A DNA stretch of 53,165 nt, taken from NCBI GenBank assembly GCA_964402115.1, contig CAYOBW010000015.1, positions 1-53,165 on the forward strand, written 5' to 3'. This DNA is from CAYOBW01 sp964402115 (GTDB taxonomy: Bacteria > Verrucomicrobiota > Kiritimatiellia > UBA8416 > CAYOBW01). Positions 7,897 to 15,987 of the stretch are shown here, in pieces. The first letter of the stretch is position 1; each line of letters starts with the position of its first letter. The translations under genes and the position numbers were made by a program. Under the pieces are notes generated by a model, which had not been told where the DNA came from, made no database searches, and was given only the letters and a program-made list of their open reading frames with translations.

Positions 7897-8235
7897 CTAC
7901 TGCTTGCGCACGGTGGCCATGCCTTCGGCGCCATACTGGTCACGCACAACGATGACGTTGTCACCGGGGTTGCCGTTGGCCGCATACGTAGCGCCATAGC
8001 CAGCGCGGGCAACGATGGAGCCTAGAGCGGGATTGACCACGCTCCACTCCAGCGGCAGGGACAGCGCCTGCGTGGTGTTCGTGGTCACGACAAACGTCAC
8101 CGTGTTACTGCCGCCCTGCAGCAGCGCGAAACTCGGGCTGAGACTCAGAGCCCGGCTTGTGCCCTCTTCGCAACCGGTCAGCACCAGCGCCAACATCGTT
8201 CCAATGCCGACCAAACCCAACATGCAACGCTTCAT
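7897..8235 (-). CDS. Small lipoprotein with an immunoglobulin-like fold
   Basis: The 112-residue product begins MKRCMLGLVG, has a hydrophobic segment and then the lipobox LTGC with the lipidated cysteine at C22. The mature part is about 90 residues with alternating beta-strand patterns (NTVTFVVTTNTTQALSLPLEW, then GYGATYAANGNPGDNVIVVRD). This resembles a single bacterial Ig-like (Big-type) domain ending in ATVRKQ. I read ATG 8235 as the start because the lipobox then has normal spacing; the open frame extends 14 codons further without a signal-like sequence. It is the first of three consecutive genes for exported proteins. Confidence 0.65.
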   Translation of the reverse strand: MKRCMLGLVGIGTMLALVLTGCEEGTSRALSLSPSFALLQGGSNTVTFVVTTNTTQALSLPLEWSVVNPALGSIVARAGYGATYAANGNPGDNVIVVRDQYGAEGMATVRKQ

Positions 8236-8334
8236 GTCATACCTCGATAGACTTGTCGATGGAGCGAGTTCCGCCACAACCCTGCTTAAACGGTGTCACA
8301 GGAGTGCCGCGAAGTCAAACAGAATGCGGGTCGC

Positions 8335-9027
8335 TCAGGTCATGAACTTGTAACCCACGCCGTGTACGGTCAGGATGTGCCTCGGTTTGGACTTCTTCTC
8401 CTCGATCTTCGACCGCAGGCTGGCCACAAAGCTATCCAGCGACCGTTGCGTGCCGAAGTACTGGGTGCCCCAGACATCGTTCATGACGCTTTCCCGCGAC
8501 AGCGCTTTGCCCGCGTTCTGGCAGAAGTAGGCCAACAGGTCGAACTCGGTGTGCGTAAGCGCCAATTCCTTGCCATTGCGTTTGAGTACCCGCGCATCCA
8601 CGTCGAGTTCACTGGCTCCAAAGCGGTACATCCGCGGACCCGTGGTCCGGCGCTGTCCGCGCGACAGCACAGCCTTGATACGAGACAGCAACTCGTTGAC
8701 GCTGAATGGCTTGGTTACATAATCGTCTGCCCCCATCTCGAACCCGTGCACTTTGTCGAACTCGTCCTGACGCGCAGTCAACATAATGACAGATACAGGG
8801 TTTCCCTTATCGCGCAACCGCCGGCAGACATCGTACCCGCTCATGCCCGGCAGCATGATGTCCAGAAGGAGTAGATCCGGCTTCGCCTCCTGGCACAGTC
8901 GAAGGCCCTCGACGCCATCCGCGGCCTTGGCAACATCGTAACCCGCGTATTTCAGGTTCTCTTCGATCCCCATCACGATGGCTTCCTCGTCCTCGACAAT
9001 GAGGATCAGTGGTTTCACCCGACTCAT
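8335..9027 (-). CDS. OmpR/PhoB-family response regulator
   Basis: The 230-residue product is a two-domain transcription factor. The receiver domain occupies residues 5-120 with the acidic pocket E12/D13, phospho-acceptor D56 (LLLLDIMLPG), a T in MLTAR and K in VTKPFS. The C-terminal winged helix (about 132-230) shows the LTHTEFDLLAYF and RSLDSFVASLRSKIE segments and ends with VGYKFMT. Its ATG overlaps the kinase stop by 4 bases, so the two are translationally coupled and form a cognate pair. The signal and target genes are not evident; the secretion operon upstream and the secreted-protein genes downstream are candidates. Confidence 0.93.
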   Translation of the reverse strand: MSRVKPLILIVEDEEAIVMGIEENLKYAGYDVAKAADGVEGLRLCQEAKPDLLLLDIMLPGMSGYDVCRRLRDKGNPVSVIMLTARQDEFDKVHGFEMGADDYVTKPFSVNELLSRIKAVLSRGQRRTTGPRMYRFGASELDVDARVLKRNGKELALTHTEFDLLAYFCQNAGKALSRESVMNDVWGTQYFGTQRSLDSFVASLRSKIEEKKSKPRHILTVHGVGYKFMT

Positions 9028-10745
9028 CGCCCAACCTCCTCTCTCCGGTCGATCCCCCGTTTTCGATCACCTCCGCCATCACCCTGCCAGACTGGCAGAT
9101 ACACGGAGAACGTACTACCTTGACCAAGGACACTCTGCGCCGTGATCCAGCCGCCATGCGCGCGGGCGATATGGCGGCACATCGCCAGTCCCAGGCCGAC
9201 CCCCGACACGTTCAAATCGCTGGCGCTGGACGCCCGGTAGAAGCGTCGGAAAATCCGCCGCAGATCGTGTTTCGCGATACCCGCACCACGGTCCCGCACC
9301 GTCAGGCGAACCCATTCGGTTTCCCGGGTCATGAAACGGCGGCACTGCACCGCTTCGCCCAGGATGCTCACCACCCAGGCAGCGGCGGCGTCCCCATGCG
9401 CCTCATGACCGGCAGCGCTCCCAGCCGCCGGCCGGCCATACTTCAGGGCGTTGTCGAGGAGGTTGAACACCAACTGCGTCAGCGCCGCCCGGTCGGCGTG
9501 GACGCTTGCGAGCCCCTGCTCCATCTCGATCCGCACCGCCTCTCCCGCCTTGACGCCGCTCCCGCTCGAAGCTGTCGCCAGCCGGTCCGCGAAACCATGC
9601 ACAACCTCGTTCACCAAGGCCGGCACATCCACACACTGCCGGCAGTAAACCAGGGCGTCCTGATCGAAGCGCACGAGGTACAGGACACGCTCGACCAACC
9701 GGGATACGCGCTCGCACTCCCGCAGAATCGTGCCCAGGAACTGGCGTTGGCGATCGGCGTCAGCCACACGGCCGAAGAACAAGCTCTCGGTCAGCAGCTT
9801 CATGGATGCGATCGGCGTGCGTAGATCGTGGGAGATCCCGACAACCATGTCGCTGCGCGCGCGCGCCAGCCGCACCTGTTCGGCGGCTGCCCAGACCAGG
9901 TAGGCCGTCCCGACCAGAATGCCGCCGGCCAGCAGGAAGATCCCCAACCCCCGGAAGCGGACCTGCAGGGCGGCGCTGTGCCGGACATCGTCCGGATTCT
10001 CGAGGCGAACTGCCACCGCGACGTCCGCGAAGGGCGCGGGCAAGCGTCCCGTCACGAGTGCGGCAGCCGCCGGCCCCCCAGGCGCCGCGCCTCCCGGCCC
10101 TTCAGCCGGGACGCTCCAGTCCTTGCCCTCGAACGCCACCGCCAACCCGCCGTTGCGAAGCCGCGCCGCAACCTCCGCCAACCGTTGCCGCCAAGCCAGC
10201 TCCGCAACCTGAACGCCAACATACAGGTCCTGTCTGCCCGGCAGTGCCACGAAACCGTAGCGCGCCCCGGCGATCGCCATGCGCAAGTCCTGGCCTGCCG
10301 GCCGGGTCGTGGCCAGTTCCAGCCGCAGGCTGGAGGCTAAGGCCGCCAGGGCCACCTGCACGTCGCGCTCGGCGGGGTCGAGCGTGGCGAGTTCGCTGTC
10401 GCTCCCCATCTCCGGGTAGATGAACCCCCAGGGATTCATGAACAGGTAGACGCGCTGAATCAACGCCTGCTGCCGGGCGAGCCGCGTTGCCACGCTCTGT
10501 ACTTCGGGCACCTTGCCGCCGCGCCGCAAGCAATCCGATAACGTTGAACGGGTGTCCTGCAGCGCCGCGTCGAGCGCCTGCACAGCACCACCCGTGGCAT
10601 CCTGCAGCAACCGGCCCGCACTGAGTTCCATCTGCCGCTTGAAAATCGTCTCCCAGTCACGAAGCGCCCGTCCCGCGAGCAGACTGAGGACGGCAACCGG
10701 CGCCACCACCAGGAGCAACACAACGATGGCAACCCTTGACCGCAT
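9024..10745 (-). CDS. Membrane sensor histidine kinase
   Basis: The 573-residue kinase has an N-terminal membrane anchor (residues 5-25), a periplasmic sensor of about 240 residues with no domain I recognise, and a second membrane helix at 267-287. The cytoplasmic core has the H box SHDLRTPI with H306, N box LVFNLLDNALKYG (425-437), G1 RDRGAGI, F box IFRRFYR and G2 GVGLGLAMC. About 40 residues (439-478), including an Ala/Gly/His-rich stretch, are inserted between the N box and G1, where typical kinases have about 10-15. ATG 10745 is chosen because an earlier in-frame start at 10796 lies inside the terminator stem of the preceding gene. It partners the response regulator at 8335-9027. Confidence 0.9.
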   Translation of the reverse strand: MRSRVAIVVLLLVVAPVAVLSLLAGRALRDWETIFKRQMELSAGRLLQDATGGAVQALDAALQDTRSTLSDCLRRGGKVPEVQSVATRLARQQALIQRVYLFMNPWGFIYPEMGSDSELATLDPAERDVQVALAALASSLRLELATTRPAGQDLRMAIAGARYGFVALPGRQDLYVGVQVAELAWRQRLAEVAARLRNGGLAVAFEGKDWSVPAEGPGGAAPGGPAAAALVTGRLPAPFADVAVAVRLENPDDVRHSAALQVRFRGLGIFLLAGGILVGTAYLVWAAAEQVRLARARSDMVVGISHDLRTPIASMKLLTESLFFGRVADADRQRQFLGTILRECERVSRLVERVLYLVRFDQDALVYCRQCVDVPALVNEVVHGFADRLATASSGSGVKAGEAVRIEMEQGLASVHADRAALTQLVFNLLDNALKYGRPAAGSAAGHEAHGDAAAAWVVSILGEAVQCRRFMTRETEWVRLTVRDRGAGIAKHDLRRIFRRFYRASSASDLNVSGVGLGLAMCRHIARAHGGWITAQSVLGQGSTFSVYLPVWQGDGGGDRKRGIDRREEVGR

Positions 10746-10790
10746 GAGTGCTACAGTCCCTCTCCGGCTGGACGCCACTCCCCGAAAAAG

Positions 10791-10817
10791 CGACACCCGC
10801 CAAAGAGGCGGGTGTCG
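10791..10817 (-). terminator. Rho-independent terminator of the secretion operon
   Basis: A perfect 11-bp stem (CGACACCCGCC with its complement) and a 5-base loop is followed on the minus strand by CTTTTTCGG. It starts 35 bases after the TPR-protein stop and separates the secretion operon from the kinase/regulator pair. This is the clearest intrinsic terminator in the window. Confidence 0.85.
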
Positions 10818-10851
10818 TGCACGAAATCCGGTTCACTGGCCGAGACAGCCG

Positions 10852-11994
10852 CTAACGCCCTTTCCCCGCTTCAATGCGAGCCACCCACTCCTTCACAGCC
10901 GCGGCATCCGGAGAGTACGGGCTCAGCTTGAGGTACCGGCGATAATGGGCAAGAGCCTTGTCGTACAGTTTGAGATCGTCGTCGTAGAGGATCGCCAGGT
11001 TGTAGTGGATGTCGGCATCCTCGGGACCGAAGCGCAGCGCGTTCAGGTACTCCTGCTCGGCTTCCGCGTACTTGCCTTCCTTGGCGTAGACCGCCGCCAT
11101 GTTGTAATGCATGTCGCGTTTCTGCCCGTCGGTCACTTGGGCGAAGCTCTCCTGCGCCTGTCCCAGTTGCTTCGCAACCGTCTCGGCTTCCGTCGCCTTC
11201 CTCTCGAGCTTCTCCACGGCCGCCAGCAGCCCCTCGTTCTCCTTCTTGAGCAAGCGACTCTGGGCATCCCGCTCCACCAGGTCCTGCTTCAGCGATTCGA
11301 GCTGGCGCCGCAGTTCCTGCTCACCCGCCGAGCCACGCATGGAGACTTGGTCCACCCGACGGGTCAACTGCTCCGACAGCCTGACGGCCTTGGCACGCTC
11401 GTTCTCGAGCTCGACAAGCTTCTCGCGCAACACCGCGTTCTCACGCTGCAGCTTCTCATACAAGTCGGTTCCGGGCACCACTCCCGCTGTCGCGTCGGGA
11501 CCGTCCTGGCGCAGTTTCTCAACCGACTGCCGCAGGGCGACCAATTCGGCGCTCACGCCGCCGGAAGCGGTCGCACCCGCAGCCGCACGATTCGTGACGC
11601 CCGCCTGTTTCTCAGCCTCCAGTTTGCGGATTGTCGCAAGGAACTGGTTGACGCGCTGATCCATTTCGCGCAATTCCTTCTGCATGCGGGCGTTCTCATC
11701 CTTCGCGCCCTGCTGCTCTTTCTGGGTGGCCTTGGTCAGCTCCCGGAGTTTCATATTCTCCTGAAGCAATTCATCGTAGGCAGACGCGCTGACCTTCGCG
11801 GGCGCCGTGGCCGCAGCAGGGTCCGAGTCCTTGGGTGGCGTCACGTCCCCGGCCTTGCGCACAGCGGCCGGGGCAACCGCGCCGGCTTTCTTGTCATCGA
11901 AGGTCCAGCCAAAATCCTCGGCAGCCCACACACCCACCGCCCCGCATGCCAGGACAAACGTCAAACCCACTGCCAACCCGCACTGTTTCATCAT
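10852..11994 (-). CDS. Exported coiled-coil and TPR protein of the secretion operon
   Basis: The 380-residue product has a signal peptide (MMKQCGLAVGLTFVLACGAVGVWA), a short linker with Ala/Pro, and a long coiled coil from about residue 75 to 270 with heptad-like Leu/Glu/Lys patterns. At least two TPR units follow near the C-terminus (HYNMAAVYAKEGKYAEAEQEYLNAL and the following IHYNLAILYDDDLKLYDKAL). It follows the secretin gene by 55 bases and is the last gene before a strong terminator. By position it may help secretin assembly or act as a periplasmic scaffold, as pilotin or PilF-like TPR proteins do; this is inference. Start ATG 11994 or 11991, with a G-rich site upstream. Confidence 0.75.
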   Translation of the reverse strand: MMKQCGLAVGLTFVLACGAVGVWAAEDFGWTFDDKKAGAVAPAAVRKAGDVTPPKDSDPAAATAPAKVSASAYDELLQENMKLRELTKATQKEQQGAKDENARMQKELREMDQRVNQFLATIRKLEAEKQAGVTNRAAAGATASGGVSAELVALRQSVEKLRQDGPDATAGVVPGTDLYEKLQRENAVLREKLVELENERAKAVRLSEQLTRRVDQVSMRGSAGEQELRRQLESLKQDLVERDAQSRLLKKENEGLLAAVEKLERKATEAETVAKQLGQAQESFAQVTDGQKRDMHYNMAAVYAKEGKYAEAEQEYLNALRFGPEDADIHYNLAILYDDDLKLYDKALAHYRRYLKLSPYSPDAAAVKEWVARIEAGKGR

Positions 11995-12049
11995 ACAGCC
12001 CCCCATCCGCCCATTTCTGGTCTGCGGCACGTCCGTCGCCCGTGCCGTG

Positions 12050-13705
12050 TCACTCAGCCGGCGTAGTCGATCTCACACGCGTCGGCTTCGGTTGCTTGTC
12101 ACTCGTCACGCTCGTCCGCAAAGGTTTCGGATCCTTGTGCACATCGTCCATCATCTGCACCTGTTCCTCGCCCGTAATGATCCTCGGCGTCAGAAACACA
12201 ACAGTCTCCTTGTTCTGCGTTGACTCGCTGCGCGAACTGAATAGCCAGCCGAGAAGGGGAATGCGCCCAAGCCAGGGCACGGCCGACTTCTTATCGGCGT
12301 TCGTGGTCTCGATCATGCCCGCGATGATGATGGTCTCGCCATCCTTGACCATCACCGAGGTCTCGGCATAGGACTTCTGCACGACGGGCACGGTGTACCG
12401 CGCCGTGTACTTGTCTTCCACCGTGCTGACCTCGGGACGCACCAGCATGCTGATCATGCCATCGTCGTTGATCCGCGGCGTCACCGCCAGGCTCACGCCC
12501 ACTTCGATGAACTTGAAGGTCTCCCCTACCACATTCGTGGTGCCGCTCTCGAGGGAAGACTCCGCGTAGGGTTCATCGCGCACAACCTTGATGGTCGCTT
12601 CCTGGCCGTCGAGCACCGCCACGTGCGGATTGGAGCGGATGCGGGTGTCGCCGGTTTCCTGCAGCGCGTCCACGATGGCATCGAGGTTGCCGTGCCCCAG
12701 CACCGTGCTCAGGTTGATGGAGCCCACCCCGCCCCCGGGCGTGATGATGCCCGGCTTGACCGTGCTGCCGAGCTTGAGGCGGGGATCCGACAGGCTCTCG
12801 AATACGTGATTCCAGTTGATGCCGAACTGGAAATCCTGACCCAGCGAAACCTGCACGATCTTGGCCTCGATGAACACCTGTTTCGGGCGGCGATCGAAAA
12901 CCTGAATCAGGTCGCTGACAACCTCAATCCGGTGCGGCAGGTCGGTCACCACGATCGTCTTGGTCCGGGCGTCCACCCGCATCTTGCCAACTTCCTTCGT
13001 CAGCAACTCCAGCACCTCTTTCGAAACGGTTTCGACATTGCCATACTGCAACACGAAAGCCTTCGTCTGGGTCGGCAGCACGCGATCGATCGTGGCAATG
13101 TCCTGCTTCTCCACGATCGACTCCATCTCCTTGATGCGCTCCGGCGTGTCGATCATGATGAGGTTGCCGGTTTTCGCATCGCTGACAATCGTGCCGATGG
13201 TGCTCTTGACCGGCTCGAGCAACTTGGTCAGGCGCTCGGCGTCAGCGTATTTCAGTTCCACAACCTTGATCTGCTTGTTGTCGTAGAAGCTCACGCCGTT
13301 ACGGTCCATGTACTCCTTGTCGGTCATGATCGAGAGAATGCCGCCCCTCATCTCGTAGGCCAGCTTGTTGACCGACAGCACGATTTCCAGGGCGTCGCCC
13401 ACGGTGACCGCGCTGAACTTCAGCTTGGTGGTCAGCCCTGAAACACCCTGGCCGATGACGATGTTGCTGAGGCGTCCGCGGTGCGCGAGAAACTCGATCA
13501 ACTGTACCACGTCCCACGGCTCGATCGAGTCGAGGGTGATGGTCTCCGCCAGACCGGGCACATCCAGATCCTTCAAGCGCCGGCCACGGCCGCTGGCACC
13601 ATCTTGCGCGACCGCCGACCAAATCGTCGCGAGCGTCAAACCCGTGCAGACCCCGCCGGCGCACCATCGGCGCACCCCGCTGCCCGTCCGGAAAGAAGTC
13701 AACAT
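12050..13705 (-). CDS. Secretin (GspD/PilQ family outer-membrane channel)
   Basis: The 551-residue product should form the outer-membrane gate of a type II secretion or type IV pilus machine. After a signal peptide (cleavage near VAQDG), an N0-like domain covers about 35-120 (VVQLIEFLAH, KFSAVTVGDALEIVLS). Two N1/N2-type ring domains follow (VVELKYADAERLTKLLEPV and VLQYGNVETVSKEVLELL), and then the C-terminal secretin beta-domain. The signature VPWLGRIPLLGWLF followed by KETVVFLTPRII is complete. The protein is somewhat short, with two rather than three N1-type repeats. It follows the GspC/PilP-like gene by 86 bases. ATG 13705 has GAGGAA upstream and a proper signal peptide. Confidence 0.9.
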   Translation of the reverse strand: MLTSFRTGSGVRRWCAGGVCTGLTLATIWSAVAQDGASGRGRRLKDLDVPGLAETITLDSIEPWDVVQLIEFLAHRGRLSNIVIGQGVSGLTTKLKFSAVTVGDALEIVLSVNKLAYEMRGGILSIMTDKEYMDRNGVSFYDNKQIKVVELKYADAERLTKLLEPVKSTIGTIVSDAKTGNLIMIDTPERIKEMESIVEKQDIATIDRVLPTQTKAFVLQYGNVETVSKEVLELLTKEVGKMRVDARTKTIVVTDLPHRIEVVSDLIQVFDRRPKQVFIEAKIVQVSLGQDFQFGINWNHVFESLSDPRLKLGSTVKPGIITPGGGVGSINLSTVLGHGNLDAIVDALQETGDTRIRSNPHVAVLDGQEATIKVVRDEPYAESSLESGTTNVVGETFKFIEVGVSLAVTPRINDDGMISMLVRPEVSTVEDKYTARYTVPVVQKSYAETSVMVKDGETIIIAGMIETTNADKKSAVPWLGRIPLLGWLFSSRSESTQNKETVVFLTPRIITGEEQVQMMDDVHKDPKPLRTSVTSDKQPKPTRVRSTTPAE

Positions 13706-13791
13706 GACCGTGTTCCTCTCTACTCTGTCGCCGCACCGCGACCGTTTCCCCGCACCCACGACTAAGAAAAAAACCACGCCGCAATCGTGCG

Positions 13792-14712
13792 CTACTTGCC
13801 CACCGCGATCTTCACCGTCCGCCCGTCGTATTCAAACACAACGTGGTCGGCAAGCACCGAATCCACCTTCACCGGCTTATCCTCGATCGTCACCGTCTGG
13901 CCCGCCCGCAGGAACAACATCTTGTTGACCTTGCGGTCCACCACGATCGCCTCCATCTCCCCATCCCCAGCTGGAGAGAGCCCGATCACCTTGAGTTGCT
14001 TCAAGTGCTCCTGCGTGTTATCCTCAGGCGGCTCGACGCCAACACCCGGTGGCATGACTTGCCCCGGCAGGAAGATGTTGCGCGCCGCGAAGCTTTCCGT
14101 CAGCTTGGCGCGCTCCGGCACGGGCACAACCTCCGTGTTGTCGCGCAGGTAGGGCGTGGGATCAGGGTCGCGCCGTTCGCGCTCCGCCCGTACGCGGCCA
14201 AAGACCTCGACAACGGTAAAGGCAATCACGAGAAGCGTGGCAATGGCCAGCGAGCGGTTCACCAACTGCAGTCCCCGCAGGATCTCGGTGTCCTTCTTGA
14301 CGGGCGGCAGAGACGGCGCGGCCTTGCCTCCCGCCGCGGCGGCGGGCGCGGCGGACGCAGCCTGCGGCGCTTCGCCGATGATGACCGGAACCGGCTTCCG
14401 CTCGGCCGCAGGCACGGGGTCAGGCGCAGCTGCTTGAGGAGCGACGGGGGCCCGGGCAGCAGCCGTAACGACTGCCTCTTTTTGCGCAACCTTCAGTTTC
14501 GGCTTCTCCGCGGCCGGCGCCGCTGGCGCGGCCGGCGCTGCGGGCGTGGCCGGCACCGTTGGCGTAGCCGGCAAGGCCGAGTCGCGGGCCCGGCTCTCGA
14601 GATCGACACCGCCCCCGGCAGGCTTGACCTGCGACGGCTTGGGCGCGGGGCCACCCTGAATTACGCGCAGGAGCTTCTCTTCCGGTGACAGGTTTTCCTG
14701 CTTGTCAGCCAT
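13792..14712 (-). CDS. GspC/PilP-like inner-membrane protein with Ala/Pro-rich cytoplasmic part
   Basis: The 306-residue product begins MADKQENLSPEEKLLRVIQ and then runs through about 110 residues rich in Ala and Pro. One membrane helix lies at about 154-171 (SLAIATLLVIAFTVVEVFG). The periplasmic part ends in a compact beta domain (LKQLKVIGLSPAG, AIVVDRKVNKMLFLRAGQTV, HVVFEYDGRTVKI). This strand order resembles the homology-region/PilP-type domain of GspC, which docks on the secretin. The N-terminal Pro-rich tail is unusual for GspC and could reach cytoplasmic partners. It lies between the ExeA-like ATPase and the secretin in the same operon, which supports the assignment. Confidence 0.7.
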   Translation of the reverse strand: MADKQENLSPEEKLLRVIQGGPAPKPSQVKPAGGGVDLESRARDSALPATPTVPATPAAPAAPAAPAAEKPKLKVAQKEAVVTAAARAPVAPQAAAPDPVPAAERKPVPVIIGEAPQAASAAPAAAAGGKAAPSLPPVKKDTEILRGLQLVNRSLAIATLLVIAFTVVEVFGRVRAERERRDPDPTPYLRDNTEVVPVPERAKLTESFAARNIFLPGQVMPPGVGVEPPEDNTQEHLKQLKVIGLSPAGDGEMEAIVVDRKVNKMLFLRAGQTVTIEDKPVKVDSVLADHVVFEYDGRTVKIAVGK

Positions 14713-14745
14713 CGTCCATCATCTCCCCGCCGGCATGCCGAGCCG

Positions 14746-15717
14746 TCACTCGCCGCACACCAACTTGCGCAGGCGCGGAATATCCACGCCCTGCAAACCA
14801 TCCAGCGCCGCGTCAAGGTCAACCCTCGGCCGTAGGCTGACGCCGTCGCCCCCTGCAGCAGGATGCTCATCGGCCACGCTTTCGGGCGCAACTTGCACCG
14901 GCTGGACTTCACGCTCCAACAGCCGGTCCACGATCTCGGCATCCACCAACTGCTTGTCGTACATGACCAGGTTCGCCAGGCAGTTGTGACAAAGCAACGC
15001 AACCTTCCGTGGATAGCCGCCCGTATGCTGCCAGATTCGCCGGATGGCGTCATCATTAAAGAGCGGCACTTTTGCGGTGTAGCCGGCTTGCTGCAACCGG
15101 AAGTCCACCAGCTCGCGCACTTCCTGGTCCCGCAACGGGTTGAGCACGTAGCGCAGAGCGATCCGATCCCAGAAGTTGGCCATGCGACTAATGCGCGGCA
15201 ACAATTCCATCTGGCCCAGCAGCACCAGTTGCAGGATCTTGTATTCGTTCGTCTCGTAGTTCAGCAGGATCCGGAGCGTTTCGAACACGAAATCGGGCAG
15301 GATCTGCGCTTCGTCAATCAGCAGGACAATCGTCTTCTGCTCTTCCACCCCGCAACGGAACAGGAACTTCTCGATGGCCTCCATGCACTCCAGACCACCG
15401 GCCCGGGGCGGCAGATCGATCTGGAACAACCCAGCCAACCGTGAAAGGAACTGCTTCTCCGTCTTGAAATACGGGTTCAGGATCATGTGCAGGCGCACGT
15501 TCTGGTCATCGCGCAACTCAAGGGACAAACGCCGGCTGAGTGTCGTTTTGCCGGTACCCACATCGCCCATGATCACGCACAGTCCACGCCGGAGGCTGAT
15601 GGCAATCTGGAGGCGACGCAGCGCAGCCTTGTGCTCTTCCGAAAAGAAGAAGAAAGCTGGGTCGGGGCTCGTCGAAAACGGCTCCCTGTGCATGCCAAAT
15701 GCCGTGAAGTAGCTCAT
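14746..15717 (-). CDS. ExeA/GspA-type AAA ATPase
   Basis: The 323-residue product matches the ExeA/GspA family, inner-membrane-associated ATPases that help secretins assemble. The family start is seen (MSYFTAFGMHREPFSTSPDP), with Walker A GDVGTGKTTL at 51-60, Walker B IVLLIDEAQ and the later sensor region with RIALRYVLNPL. The protein ends soon after the AAA domain and lacks the C-terminal peptidoglycan-binding domain of full ExeA. It is the first gene behind the promoter at 15808-15836. AAGGTG precedes ATG 15717. It leads the operon ExeA-like, GspC/PilP-like, secretin, TPR protein. Confidence 0.88.
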   Translation of the reverse strand: MSYFTAFGMHREPFSTSPDPAFFFFSEEHKAALRRLQIAISLRRGLCVIMGDVGTGKTTLSRRLSLELRDDQNVRLHMILNPYFKTEKQFLSRLAGLFQIDLPPRAGGLECMEAIEKFLFRCGVEEQKTIVLLIDEAQILPDFVFETLRILLNYETNEYKILQLVLLGQMELLPRISRMANFWDRIALRYVLNPLRDQEVRELVDFRLQQAGYTAKVPLFNDDAIRRIWQHTGGYPRKVALLCHNCLANLVMYDKQLVDAEIVDRLLEREVQPVQVAPESVADEHPAAGGDGVSLRPRVDLDAALDGLQGVDIPRLRKLVCGE

Positions 15718-15784
15718 CGCACCTTACAGCCATCCGTCCAGCCACCCCCGCACGAATGACTCCTGTTTCCTGAGTCAAAACCCT

Positions 15785-15797
15785 CGCCCTAAGGGCG
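15785..15797. promoter_or_regulatory. Palindrome at the start of the secretion-operon transcript
   Basis: The sequence CGCCCTAAGGGCG is a 6-1-6 inverted repeat. It begins about 3-15 bases after the predicted transcription start, so it could be an operator or a 5' hairpin of the mRNA. Confidence 0.4.
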
Positions 15798-15807
15798 AAT
15801 ATCCGCG

Positions 15808-15836
15808 ACTATAGATGTGCCGCAAAAGCGTGTCAA
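15808..15836 (-). promoter_or_regulatory. Near-consensus sigma-70-type promoter of the secretion operon
   Basis: On the minus strand TTGACA (15836-15831) and TATAGT (15813-15808) are separated by exactly 17 bases, with an AT-rich tract further upstream that could act as an UP element. The predicted start is near 15801, leaving a leader of about 84 bases before the ExeA-like gene. Confidence 0.75.
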
Positions 15837-15987
15837 ATGGAAACGAAACGCATGCGAGACGGGACCACTTACTTGCTCACTCATGTTATTATCGATTAAA
15901 TAGATACGACATATGGCGAGAGAACTCCGTCGGCTTATCAATGAATCAGCCGAGCCCCGCCATGGGCCTGCCCAAGACGCTGGTTTA

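Larger units (their letters stand above)
15718..15987 (-). other. Intergenic region between the polysaccharide locus and the secretion operon
   Basis: This 270-base gap is the largest in the window and is distinctly AT-richer than its surroundings, especially 15880-15915. It holds the secretion-operon promoter, a 13-base palindrome just downstream of it and a leader of about 80 bases before the ExeA-like ATG. I see no convincing intrinsic terminator for the polysaccharide locus and no small gene. Confidence 0.6.
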
